Shown piece by piece: positions 11,444-23,697 of a stretch of DNA of 64,000 bases. Both the position numbers and the translations under genes were made by a program. The DNA comes from Pithys albifrons albifrons (taxonomy: Eukaryota > Chordata > Aves > Passeriformes > Thamnophilidae): positions 15,558,561-15,622,560 of the forward strand of contig NC_092466.1 in NCBI RefSeq assembly GCF_047495875.1, given 5' to 3'. Under the pieces are notes generated by a model that saw only the letters and a program-made list of their open reading frames with translations, ran no database searches and was not told the origin of the DNA. Within the stretch, counting starts at the first letter, position 1, and the number at the start of each line of letters is the position of its first letter.

Positions 11444-13976
11444 CTATGGGAAACAGAAGAAACAACATAAGCCCAGTGTTGTCACAGGGGAAATCCTTAA
11501 ACAGCCAACACTCATCCTCCATGATGGGATACCAAAGGTGGCCACTGCACCCACAAATAATTTCTAATGAAGTCTTTGGGTTCTTAAATTGAAGAAATAC
11601 ATTCTACTTAATACAAATGCTTGTGGCAAGCACAACTGAAAACAACAGAGTGAAATCCAACTGGCAGCATTGCTCTGGGAATCATTTTAGGGCAGCTAGG
11701 GAGAGCTTTCAGACAGCATTCCAGGACCAAGATCTTAAGGTATGCACTAAGTACTGTGACTTTAACAACTCTCAATAGCGATTAAAGAACAAGTTTTAAA
11801 TATCCATCTTAAAGGGAGATACTTCTGACCCCAAAGTGTATTTAAGCTGAGGAGCTCTTTGCCTGGATTCAAGCAGGGACTGAAAAAAAATTGGAATAAA
11901 ACGGAAATAAACCCCAGAAAAGTTATTAGATGCAAAAATGCCACCTCCAGCTCAGGAAACTCCTGAGCCTTGGAGGAAGAGAGAAATGGCTGGACAAATC
12001 CTGCTAAGTGCTTTCCTTTTTTTACTCTTTCTCTGGCAAACTAATGGAATTCTGAGCTGGGTGCACTTTCAGTTTGTCCCATTCCTGTGACTAACCACAG
12101 CATTTTGATGGACAAGGTTTAAGTGAGTTATATATAGGTATTAGTCTTCTACTGGCTTCTGACCTGACTATGTTTATGAAATGCACCTCTTCCAGGCAGC
12201 TCCTGTTTGAGTCAGCCATTTCAAATCTTGGGGACCGTATGTCACCTCTGCATCAGGAGCCTGTAGCTGCAGAGGTCCCTCCTGGGCTCCCTGGTCCAGC
12301 AACCCAAACTGCACCTCAGAAAACTACAGCTCCCATGAAGAAGCCCAAGCAATTCTTATATTCTTATGTTTAGGGGCAAAGATCTGAAAACACATAAAGG
12401 TACACACCAGCTGGACAGGCACATTTTCTGTGTATGAGTGCAACGTGCAGTGCATGGCTGATGCATTTTGGAAGTGACAATGTGCACACATGACAGGAGA
12501 CATTTGCTTGAGCAAGTGAATATGCTGAGAAAGGAAACAATGCTGTATTTTCTTGAGCCGCTTTTGATGCACAAGGATCCTGGGAACACAGCAGGAATGT
12601 CACAGCTGTCCTGACTCTGCAGTACACGGGGATGAGTGGTGCTGGGTCCAGCAACCCCAGCTTCCCCAGGAGAGCCCCATGACCAAAGGTGGGGAAGGAA
12701 AGGAAAGGTTTGTGAGGAGAGATGAGACCTTCTATCAGACTAGTTGTCATGGCAGGAACAAGCAGCAGCTCTCCAGCACATGAGTCTCTAATCAGGTCTG
12801 AAACAAGAGCAGCAAGCTTCAGGCTAAATATAGCTTGGAAACAATAATTCTGACTTTAAATTAATGACTATGGTCAATTACACACTGGGACAAAAGGGCA
12901 GCTGGACCCTGTGGAGCATAAAAAGATGCTGGCAAAGGCAGCAATAATAAATCCCTGCAGTCAGAGAGGGAAGAGATACAATTAGAAATGGAAAAACAGT
13001 AAGATGCTATAAACTCCCATAGCACTGATGCATCCCTGATTCTGCTGCCCAGTTCAGTTCTGTAAAAGATGTAAAAGCTGTTCGGAAATGCTTTTACATG
13101 TCTCTTGAAGTTCCGTTCCTCCCCAGTTCAGTGGGATGAGGAGACCAGCTGGAACAGCCTTAGTGCAGCCATAGGGAGAGGTGTGAACTCCCCAAAACTC
13201 ATGCTGGGCACCTGGCAAAAAGGGGATTTTCCAAATATCGTTGTGGAGAGGCTGCTGTTGAATAAAACTAAGTGTGCAGAAATATTCCAAAATAGTCAAA
13301 AAACTCAATTCCCAGATTTTAAATACTCCATACAGGGAATGCTGCCTAAAATGTAAGGCATGAAGTGTACAAGAGTGAACTAATAAACACTAAACTAAAA
13401 TTATGAACACAAGTTATATTGAATTTGAAAATCAATATGTTGCAATTGGGTTTGAAGATTAGCCCAGCTTGCTTTCTAAACTCAAATGCTTTACATTCTG
13501 GATGAAAATAAACCATCCTGGACTTTATTAAATCACCTCCTCAGGCTCAGCTTGGCACTCTCCACTCACAGTCCAAAACCATGAGCAGATCAAGCTTGGA
13601 GGAAAAAGCTCTCCTGTTTTCCTTGCCATTAGTGCAAATGGGGACTTCTACAGTGGTCTTTGAGCAGGGACTGAAAAAGCAAAGCAAGCCATCAATATAA
13701 TCAGCAGCATCCCTGGAGCAGCAGAAGCAGGGCATCCATGTATCCCATCTCCCATGTCTCAAGGAAGCTAACTGGCCTCTTGTTAAAAAGCTCCTGAGAA
13801 AATGTTGTTCTGGGACACAGACATCAGTCAGGCAGACCAAAAGCAGGGTAGAAAAGGCCCTGGCTTCCTCAGTGTCCCTCTTCTACCTCCTTAATAGCAC
13901 AATAAATCAGTTAGTTTGAGTAATTTTCAAATTTTATTAGATAAAGATATCTAGTGCAAATTTTGTTTTCAATGTC

Positions 13977-14016
13977 TGTTTTTCTTCCTTTCTCTTTTCT
14001 TTCTTTTCCCTTTTAT
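13977..14016 (+). repeat. Pyrimidine-rich low-complexity tract
   Basis: About 40 bases of nearly uninterrupted T and C (plus strand), ending in TTTTATTG. It is simple low-complexity sequence with no acceptor-like exon boundary following it. Confidence 0.7.
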
Positions 14017-14864
14017 TGAAATTTTTGCAAGATGAAGCTCAAAAGTTCCTGGTAAAGCTTCAAGTCCTGCCTTAGAGGTGGAGTTGTTCCTGGAGCACCC
14101 AAGATGACTTGGACAATGGTCTTTACTGTCCAAGGGGAACCTGAAGGAGCTCAGCAGTCAACGAGTGGTACTGCAGGAACAAGAGATGAAAGCCTAGGGC
14201 TGGTGGAGATACAGTAAAACATAGGTATCTGAATAAACAGATTTAGCTGATCCCTTTATTCCTATAGCACCCTTGCTGCTCCATCCACAGATTTTGAGGC
14301 ATTGAAGATCCATACAGTCAAAGTGACCAATGGTGACATATTTTCATCTGGGATTTCCTGGACTGTGCAATTTCCATGTGTGCAGCACGGAGCAGGCAGA
14401 GTGAACCAGTCACTTCTGCGAGAGCTCAGATCGTTGCACATGTGCTGCACAGATGGGCTGGGCTGGTGCAGTAAATCTGCCATTTTCCTACACATTTGGC
14501 TCTGTCTATGAGTACCAATTGACCCTGCAGTGCACATGCAGTAAATCCCTCCCAGGATCAGTGGGACAAACTCAGGCAGTGCTGTGCAGGCAATAGGGGC
14601 AACTGCTGTAGCGATGCCCTGTAATTCAGACGGGCGGCAGTCCCAAGGCTTGCCTGGCTGGATTTCCACATATCAGAGATCTGGGCACACGTAAAAGTCT
14701 TCAAAAACAGTCCTCAAAATCTGCTGGGGCAGCATCTGTGGGTAGGAAGGCAGAACACATCAGAGGCACCTGGAGGAATAGGAACGTTGGGTAGGGTGTT
14801 TGTGATACTGAGGATGAGACAGTCACTGAGCTTGATAATGGCTTCTAACTCACAGAAGGTAGCT

Positions 14865-15098
14865 TTAGATTAGATTAGATATCAGGAAGAAATTCTTCAC
14901 TGTGAGGGTGATAAGGCACTGGAGCAGGTTGCCAAGAGAAGCTGTGGACGCCCCATCCCTGAAAGTGTTCAAGGTCAAGCTGGATGGGACCCTGGGTAAC
15001 CTGGTCTAGTGAAAGGTGTCCCTGCCCATGGCATGGGAGTTGGAACTGGATGACTTTTAGGTTCCCTTTCAACCCATATAATTTCATAATTATATAAT
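14865..15098 (+). mobile_element. CR1 LINE 3'-end fragment
   Basis: The plus strand reads like the 3' untranslated end of avian CR1: a GAAATTCTTCACTGTGAGGG-like start, AAGGCACTGGAGCAGGTTGCC, a CCATCCCTGAAAGTGTTCAAGG-like block, GGATGGGACCCTGGG, GTTGGAACTGGATGA, then a degenerate TTATATAAT tail in place of the canonical 8-bp terminal repeats. It is a 5'-truncated copy, the usual state of CR1, and lies antisense to HPSE2. Ends are approximate. Confidence 0.92.
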
Positions 15099-17205
15099 GT
15101 GTCCATCTCCTTACCCTTGCAGCTGCCCATGTGCCAGCATCCCATGCCACCAGTGCTACTTGTAGGGCCCTGTGTTGAGCTAAAACTGAGAAAAATGTAA
15201 GTCAACATTGCTCTGTCACTCAAATAGTTCGCAGCTCTGACCCAGAAATGGTATACTAGCATAAGGTGGGACTCACCTCACAGGTCATGAATGAGCTATG
15301 GGATAATGGAGCAGAGGGACTGCAACACCACAAGATGATAATGATAGCAAAACTCCTTATTGAGAAACCGTGGGCCAAATTTGACCTCCTCCAGAGCATC
15401 ACCCATAGCCACATCTCCCAGGACCACGACTTTCACTTGAGTTTAGGCAGATCTCTAAAATACTTCTCCTGTCCTGATTCAATGCTTATCAGCCATGGAG
15501 CACCTACTTCAACCTTAAATGAATTGCTATCATGGTTAATTAACCTCCAAGTATGTTATTTCTCATCTGAATGTGTCTGGCCCCAGCTTCCAGCCTCTGG
15601 AACTTCTTAGGCTTATTCCTGCTTCATGAAAGAGACATTTGCATTTGGAAATCTCTTCCCCATGCAGATAATTGCAGATTGCCATACTTTACATTAAAAA
15701 AAAGGCAATCCTGTAACAAGGAATGCAGCTGCACAAGGAGACAAGTTGTTATTGCAGAGGCACCCGATGGCTCAGCATCTGACTGACTCCTGAGCGCTGG
15801 ACTTCACAAACATGGGTTATTTCATCTATTACTCCCTAGAGAACTAGAAGCAAACAGACACCCTAATTCTAGGAAGCCCCAAATGTAGGAACAACGTTGG
15901 CCTTTGTGTGGTGCTCTGGTGGATCCCTGGAGCAAGGTGGCAGGTCTCTGCCCTTTGAGCCAACAGTGATGGGTAGAAATAGCTTCATCTTGCATCTGAA
16001 TTGGTTGGTGAGTGGCACTAAGACACAGGCTTCACTTGCTAACTTCTTCAAGTTCCAGTAGCACAACTGAATACCTACAGCAGCTGAGACAGGTACTAGA
16101 CCCCACTCATGCCAGCTGCTGCAAAGACTTTATCCTGAAGTGCCATATTTCAGACAGGAATTTCAGGTATAAATCTGCTGATATATTGTATTCTCCATCT
16201 ACTCAGTGTCACCTTTCTTCAGTCAACCTGATCTATGGTAGGGATGCACCAGCCTTCTAGCAAAAAGGGGTTTACGTCCTTTTGAGGGCAGTTCTGCACT
16301 CCAGGGACTTAAGTGGATACTTAAGCGGTAGAGAGAGTAGTTAGTTATAACCTACCTCTAGCCTCCACAATACCCTGTGACAATGACTTCTACAATGCCA
16401 TAGCACACCGTGTGAATAAGCTTCCTCCTTCTTTCCAGAGATTCCTTCCAAACTACTTTCTGCACTGTGGACAAAACACCCCATTCACAGGCTTGTGGGT
16501 CTCAATAACATTCCCTCCAAGCTGTCTCTCTTCTGAGCTGAAGAGGAATAGCCTGTTTAATCCCTTCTCACATGAAGAAATCACATACCTATGCACATCC
16601 TTGGCTCCTCTCCCTGTAACCTTCCTGGTTCTATTATATCTTTTCTGAGATGAAATGGCTAAGACTGTAGATAGCAATTAGAATGAAGGTACAAGGTGTA
16701 CTTACACAGTATCGTGATCTCATCTATGTCTTTGCCTACCCATTTTGTTCTTCCTACACAGGTGACTGTGATTTTGGCATTCCAGACATCAAATTAAGTT
16801 TCAGCTGCAACAACTATATTAACTCTTTCCTCCTAGAAGAGCAATAGCTAAATCTTTTGATTATATCTCAGCTCCTTGACCCTGCTATATAACCAACTGC
16901 AAAATAATTCATCTCATCCTTCACTCCTCATTTCAACATATTTATGAATGGAGTCAGTTATAAGTTCAGTGCTACCAGAGCTTGAGTTTGCACTGCAGTG
17001 ACCTCCTCCTCTCACTGTATCATTAATTTAAAGTTCCTTCTCTTGCGGCTTGATGTTTTGCACAAAATTCTTGTTCTGGAGCTGTCCTGGTACAGTCTGT
17101 GCCACCAGCCTTGTGGTAGCTTGTGTCATATTGAAGTTTCTGATTTTCTGACTGAGACACATTTGCCTCTGCAGGATCACTAAAGAGCCTTAGACCAATT
17201 CTGTG

Positions 17206-17417
17206 CTTATTCTGCCTTGTATTTTTTTCAGAGCAGACCCCTTCAATGACTGGGAAGCAGAAAAGGAAATTACCACCCTAGAGCTCCCAGCTCATGGCCA
17301 CCTCTCCTGCACAACACAACAGCCTGCTCTCTGCTCCCACAGCCTCCAGTGTGTTAACTAAGCTCCAGCAATGATTAAGTAGAGCCTTCATGTACCACAA
17401 ACTCAGCTAACCTCTGT
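17206..17417 (+). repeat. 212-bp direct repeat, copy 1
   Basis: This segment matches 23486-23697 base for base at a constant offset of 6280, with no gaps and about six substitutions (about 97% identity by eye). It starts near CTTATTCTGCCTTGTAT and ends at CTAACCTCTGT. I see no target-site duplication or terminal repeat marking it as a known transposon. Near its start it has a T-rich run ending TTTTTTTCAG on the plus strand. It could be a local segmental duplication or two copies of an unrecognised dispersed repeat. Confidence 0.93.
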
Positions 17418-20400
17418 TAGCAAGGAGGTACTTTCTCAAGAAAGTCAAACAGCAGTGCTTACGAGTCCCCTCTGTCAAACATGGCATAAGACCTTGTCAA
17501 CAAGAGGACAGGACAAATGCTTGCATTCATTCCTGAAGTTCACCCAGAGTCTTCCCCCTGCCGTATACCACCTACGGCAGATATTTATTTCTCCTTCTCA
17601 CTTCAATTTAAACAAACAAGCTCTGTTCATACACCATCTTTGGATGCTGTTAAGGCAAAAAGCAATCCTCAGCTGCTGAGACAGACATGGCCCTCTTCGT
17701 TCTCACACTGGCAGAGACACAAGGCATTGTCAGTGATCATAAAAATACTGCCAAAGTCTCTTCCATTTTTAGCACCTTCATTTTGTTTTGTTGGAAGCCA
17801 AGTGTACAACCTGTGCTACTTCATGAGCTACAAGCTGACAACTCTCTCCATCACTTATGTACCCACACAGAAACCCTGAGGTTGATTTGTGGTGCAGGGA
17901 GCAGGGCTGAAGACTGGGTCAGGTTTTAACCTGACACCTGCCTAGGCTGCCTGCAGACAACCAAGACATCATCTCCATGTCCCCTCCTAAGCCTGGTGTA
18001 TCCACAGCTGGCAGGGAGGAAGGGCTTTGACACTGACAAATGTGATTCCTCACATTTATGGGCTCCTTTCAGACCACTATGGAATGACATCATCACCAAA
18101 AGGAATCAAAGTGACCCAGACAGGTTAACTCTCCACAGGTACTACAAACCAAGAGCAGGAGGCAGTCGGATCATGAAGGATGAGAAACTCTTGTGCCTTG
18201 CAAGAGCAGGACTGACAACTGGAAGCTTCCTCACCTGATTCTGCCACCTGGCCAGAGGTGCTGTGGCTCTGTCACCAGAGGGCGGATGCACAGTGGTGAC
18301 AGCAGTAGGCAAGAAAGTGGCAAGGAGGCTGGAAAGAGGGCAGAGAAAGCCAAGGAGGCACCAGATCTGGTGGCCTCAAGACCTGAGGGGTGAACTATAG
18401 GGAAAGACAGTAGCTCCAGACAGGAAAGATTTTCTCTTCTCTAGTGACCTCAGGAATCTCAGGACCTAAAGTGGCCAGAGCACCAGGAACAGAGCATCAA
18501 CAACAGCCATCCTAGTGCGGGCAAAAGTGTATGCCAGCCCTTGTCCTGCTGGCACTGCAGCTCCTGCTGTGGTGGAGGTAACACCCTGACACTTTTGAGT
18601 GTCCAGTGGCAACAAGAACTACACGAGCCAAAGAACAATGGATCATGAGAGCTGCTAGACCAATCTGCCCAGACGTGCCATCCTAATTTCTTTACCTAAT
18701 GTTCTGATCTTTAATATGTGTTAGCATCTCTCTTTCCTAATAGTTTTCCCTTGTGTTTTTTCTCTTCCAGCACTGAATGTGTTATTCAGCTGTGCATTAA
18801 CCTTTGGGTCTGATTCCTGATCTGTTGTTAAAATCTATGTTAATTCCTTACAATCTTATAATTTTCCCCACACACAAATTCTGAGCAGTTCTGGGATTCC
18901 TGTACCCACAGACACAGTAGGAAGCTAACATAGTCTGCTCTCCAACAGCTCGGGCTGCATGAATGGTCTAATTAACACCTCATCAAACTCAAGTTTTGGT
19001 TGTGTCCGGAGAAATTCCCTCTTGCACCTGTGCATCCACAAGACACCATTTCTAGGCTCCTCCACACCAGGCCCCAGCCATCAGAACAGTGCTCCATCAC
19101 GGCAGAGCCTGACCTTATACCAGCAGTAGCGGTTCTGGTCCAGGCTCCAGGTCTTGCCAGCCCAGAGTGATACTGATAGCTGTGGCTGCTCTGAGTCGTT
19201 GCACCATGCAGAGTGGTGCAGGAACTCAGGAACAATAACGTAGCACTGAAGGGGATGCTAAGCTCAAGCTTCTGTGTTTCAGGCAGGGCTCTCCTTCCCT
19301 CACCATATCCTGCCTCCATCATCAGGAAGTACACAGCTGTCACCCAGCCCATCTTGGTGTCACCTGCCTAAGGACAATCTTGGCAGTGGGACAGCAAGCA
19401 CACACTCCTACATGCTGCAAACTTTCAGATATCTGATCTGCACTCGTTGTTTAACAGACCCCAGAGAATGGTGGCACCTCAGGAGGGGCTCAGTTCCACC
19501 TTGTCCTGGAGGACAGGCCTTAGGATTGGCTTAGAACAACCTTGCAGGTGTCCATCTCCCACTGTTGAGAGTGTCAGAGCTTGGTGCTCAGCAGATACAA
19601 ATGCCCAGCTCATGCTGACATTGCCATTATTGCAAGACAAAATTTAAACACAAAGAGTAAGTTTAGCTTGGTTGTTTAAGAGTTAAAAATAGACTGCAAT
19701 GTTTGGTACACAATGCATGCAACAGAAAAATGGAATTATAGTTAATAATTCACAGTGAGACTTTTCTCTGAGTGTTTCAGGACCTAAGGTTACTCCAGAG
19801 GCTTTCCCTGGAGAACATCTAATGCCAGCTTCTACTATTGGAAGATCACCTAGGCTTCTTTGAGCTCTCCTCTCCCATTTCAGCTCATTTCCATTACTAC
19901 CCCTACCAAAACTCACTTCCTCACTTTGTGGAACAGAACCATGCTAGCTTGGCATACTAATCCACCCATCCCATCTTCTGCTCTGGAGTGTCATCTCCCC
20001 CCTCCAGTCTTATTTGAGTCACAATCTTTCACCTGGCATACCTCTTTCTGTGTAGCTGACTTCTACTGTTCATAATTTTTTTTTTTTGGAAGCAAAAAAC
20101 TTCTCAGATTTGGCATCACCAGGACTATTATCTGCACACACTTCACTCAGGAACCTTCATCCTCCTGTGAGCACTACGTTAGACCATTCATGGTAGTCTA
20201 GCACAGAAGACAGAAAATTTGATATTGAGAGCACCTTCCTAAATTCTTTGTCATCTCTGCTGCTTGCTGACTGTGTGGGGCTCATTCAGGACCATGAGAG
20301 ACATGTCCTGTCTGTGACAGCACCGGGTTCATGTTGAGCCACATTTGACTGATCAGTTTTAGATGCTCCTGCAGAGACAAAGCTCTCAGTAGCACTAACC

Positions 20401-22253
20401 CAGATACTGAAGAGACCTTGGGGAGCTACTGGGAACAAAGCTCACACTGTCAAAGAGCTTAGGACACTGGGGTTTGTTTGTTCATTCTTTTGCAACTCCA
20501 TTTCCAAACACTGCAAGTGACTGTTCAGCCCTTTGTGTAATCAGACTTGTTCCTTCTCTTTATGCCCTGCGTGGTAATACTGGGGTCTTTATGTGGAAAG
20601 ACAAGCAGCTCTTTTCCCACAGGACCCTGTAGGCTGTAAGGCTATGCAGGCACGTGCCGCTTGCTGTGAGCCGCAGACACCGGGATTTGGAGTACAACAC
20701 AAGGTTTCTCCATGGGAAAGAGAAAACACTTTGAGCACCCCTTGACCAGAGTCACTCTGGCAGACAGGGTGGCAGCACAGGAAACAGCACATAGCTTGGA
20801 GAGCAGGCACACTCATCACAACTCTTTCAGACCAGTAAGGGGGTCTGGAGAGCCCCCACCATTCTGTCACCAGGGCTGTAGCTCCTACATATTTTCATTT
20901 GAAATGGGGTTTCTGCCATTCTCTCCACCAGACTGTATACTACAGCATTACTCCCAGGATTGCTGTCCATCAAAACGCAGCCCCAGCAACACTGAGCTGC
21001 TGGACCACCCTGGTCATGCAACTTGACTCTTCCAACCTCTCCTCCCCAGGACCTGGTTGTGGTGCATGAAGGGTAAACGCAGCAGTAGGACTTCCCTTTC
21101 TCTAATAGCTTCTTGGCTCTCATCCCCATTGTTTTCCTTACTCAGACCGCTCCTCCCAGCGCTAATAGATTTCCTGCTGATCAAGGCTACTACAACATTT
21201 TGTAAGTCCCCCTGCGCTGCTTTCATGCCCTGTACCAAACATGGGGGCTCCATCAAGCGACTGCTTGCATGGCATGGGCGGCAGCTGTGGTGTGAGTGCA
21301 GGGGCTGTTCCCCCACTTTTGTCAGTGGGAGGGATCCTGGTGTCACAGCTGGTTCGACCAGCTTTATGGTCTCTCTGTGCTGCTGGAGCAGAGCTGAGAA
21401 TCTGGCCCTGGCTCCCTCCACGCCCCGCTGGAGACTGCATCAGTGTGCTGTTTATTGTTTCTGCCAGATCATTCCTGCAGATGTTAATGAATGTTAGACC
21501 CAGCTTTGCTCCCAGCAGAGTCCCTTCCACACCTCCCCCTGCCCAGTCTTCTGCACTGGAGTTTCTGTTTACAGTCCTGCTGGGAATTTCGCCTCTGCTG
21601 CATGGTCTTCAAGCTGCACAGTCCCAATTCCTGCTGCCAGCAGGCTCCCAACACCTCCTTGATTCCTGTAGCTGTCCAATGTCACCTCCAGGTGTCTGTG
21701 TCCCTCACTGTCACCATTCCTTCTCCACCTCTGGCCTTCCCAGACTAGAGACATGCCAATTCTCCTTGGAGGAAGAGGGCTTGGTCAATGAAGAAAGTTG
21801 TTACAAGTTCTTCCTCTGCACAGATGGAGAAAGTACAGGGAGAAGAAGTCACCAAACAGTGACAAAGCAATATGTCCAGGAGGACCTGGAGATAATAACA
21901 TCCACACTGGTAAGTAGAGCTTGGACCCATCTCCTCACCTGGCAGCCCACAGACATGCAGCAGCATGCGCTGTCTTCAGATCCCAACAAGGTGAGCACCT
22001 CAGTCTGCCTATAATTGTGAAATGCTGGAAATGCTTGTGAGAGTGTTAATTAGTCTGGCCTAAAATCCCAACAGGTATCTCTGCAGAATTTTAGCAGTAT
22101 AGACAAACATCTCCCTGGGCCTCTGCTGCTGTGGTGACTCACCTTGGAGACTGTTGGACACTGGAAATCCGAAGAGCAAGCCTACCTGTTGCAAATGGCA
22201 TCTATCTAAGGAGGGATTTCTGATCTTTTTTTCATCAAAACATCACCACTTAC

Positions 22254-22425
22254 CCTTCCAGGAAAGCGATGACATTCTTTCTGGGCCTCCCAATGTTTGG
22301 CCCATAGAGGTGTGCCCTGGAGTAAGTGCGGATAAGCTGCAGCAGGCTTCTCAGCTGAGTGTAGTCCTTCCCCAGCTGACTGCCATTCACTGAGCGGCCA
22401 ATCAGTGTCCGATAGTTATTGGGTT
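22254..22425 (-). CDS. HPSE2: HPSE2 coding exon, 172 nt (probably exon 5)
   Basis: On the minus strand a long T-rich tract ending CCCAG precedes 22425, and the donor GTAAGTG follows 22254. The intron separating it from the previous exon is only 562 bp. Joined to that exon, the split codon G+AA gives Glu of GNEPNNYR, the position of the proton donor (Glu225 in human HPSE). The exon continues with VNGSQLGKDY (an N-G-S sequon) and ends in YGPNIGRPRKNVIAFLE plus two bases of Gly. Substitutions relative to my recollection of the human protein are conservative (for example TLIGRSV for TMHGRAV). Phase is 1 in, 2 out, so skipping it alone would break the frame. Confidence 0.97.
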
Positions 22426-22987
22426 CTGGGAAAATAAAAATAGACAAATCTTGTCAGCTCTGCTCCTTCATCTGTTCTTCCAGAGAGAGACAAGCAGCTC
22501 ACCCTGTCACACAGATTGAGCTCTGGAGAGGAGGCAGGCAGCTCTGCAGAGCTGCAGAAGGAACCTTCGAGGAGTGGATGAGAGCCATTGCTTGCCCTCC
22601 TGCACCCCTTTTGCTGTGTGCTGGGTGAAGGAACTGTACCTTGGTGTCACGCTCCTGTCCCTGTAGGGATGCCCACTTCCCCTGGCACTGTAGTCACCCT
22701 GCAAGTCCATACAGTAGCTGTCCTGGCCATGCCAGAACCTGCAGAGCCCAGAAGCCAGGGCAGAACATTTTATATGCTTAATACCAACTGATAGAAATGT
22801 CCAGCTGATGGGCTAACTCACAGCAAGTCTGTCTTAGAGATGTGCTGCCTTATAACAGGGGTCTTTAAATCCATCTGGAACTACACTGTCAAAGCAACCA
22901 GGGATCTGCAAATATCCTCTTCCAAAACTGATTACCTTTCTGCTACAGCGAGCTCCATTCCTGTGGCTCTCTTGTTCCCACACTCAC
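22426..22987 (-). other. HPSE2: HPSE2 intron, 562 bp
   Basis: Short GT-AG intron between the 174-nt and 172-nt exons. It splits the Glu codon of the GNEP motif (G in one exon, AA in the next). No repeat is seen. Confidence 0.93.
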
Positions 22988-23161
22988 CATTGCCCAGCTC
23001 CCAGGAGATGTTGTACTTCTTGCTGGCACTGTATTTCAGGAGGCTGAGGGCATTGGAGCTGTTCCAGGAGTTGTTGGGATTTCGGCGCAAAGCATTCAGT
23101 GCAAAGATCAGGTGAAGGCCAGAGCAGTCAGCAAAGTTATAGAGTTTGTCTAGAGACCTGG
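22988..23161 (-). CDS. HPSE2: HPSE2 coding exon, 174 nt (probably exon 4)
   Basis: Read on the minus strand, the acceptor is a pyrimidine-rich tract ending CCCAG just above 23161, and the donor is GTGAGTG just below 22988. The exon starts with the last two bases of an Ala codon and ends with the first base of a Glu codon (1-1 phase, 58 codons' worth). It encodes RSLDKLYNFADCSG through the motif YNISWELGN, near-identical to vertebrate heparanase-2. Three N-glycosylation sequons are visible: N-N-S and N-S-S in the NNSWNSS stretch, and N-I-S. The final bases, with the next exon, make the GNEP motif containing the catalytic acid/base glutamate of the GH79 family. I recall that human isoform HPA2b (534 aa) is 58 residues shorter than the 592-aa form, which fits skipping of exactly this exon. 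Confidence 0.97.
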
Positions 23162-23485
23162 CTGGGAAGAAACAAAAAACAGTTTGCAATTCAAAGGAAA
23201 GCTAGTTCCAGGAAGGTTCAAATGATCCTGCTGTCCATCATACCTTGCCTTCTCTGTGGGATGAGCCAGGGTCAAATGCCACCCCCATGACATCTGTAAC
23301 CGCAGAAATGTACCTGACCTTTGAAACTGGGATAGGATTCCGGGTGTGGGCTCATCTCCTTCCAGCATGAAACTTGGATTCCCTCCACCTCTGTGTCAGA
23401 GCTGGGGCCATGTTAACAGAGACAAGTGATTTTATAACATCTCTTTTCATCTGCTCTTGGCAAGGAAAGTTCAGCATTTTCTATC

Positions 23486-23697
23486 CTTATTCTGCCTTGT
23501 ATCTTTTTCAGAGCAGACCCCTTCAATGACTGGGAAGCAGAAAAGGAAATTACCACCCTAGAGCTCCCAGCACATGGCCACTTCTCCTGCACAGCACAAC
23601 AGCCTGCTCTCTGCTCCCACGGCCTCCAGTGTGTTAACCAAGCTCCAGCAATGATTAAGTAGAGCCTTCATGTACCACAAACTCAGCTAACCTCTGT
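23486..23697 (+). repeat. 212-bp direct repeat, copy 2
   Basis: Second copy of the segment at 17206-17417, same orientation, 6280 bp away. It begins 325 bp upstream (in transcript terms) of the 174-nt HPSE2 exon. The flanks diverge abruptly: after CTCTGT this copy continues CCTGCACACA, whereas the other continues TAGCAAGGAG. Together the copies bracket two coding exons. Confidence 0.93.

Larger units (their letters stand above)
11444..22253 (-). other. HPSE2: HPSE2 intron, 10.8 kb
   Basis: Intron between the 172-nt and 48-nt exons. Contents are a CR1 3' fragment (about 14865-15098), a pyrimidine tract (about 13977-14016), one copy of a 212-bp direct repeat (17206-17417), and a T12 run (20076-20087). 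About 21.0-22.0 kb is a more GC-rich stretch with overlapping open frames on both strands and no recognised product. Otherwise it is unremarkable. Confidence 0.9.
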
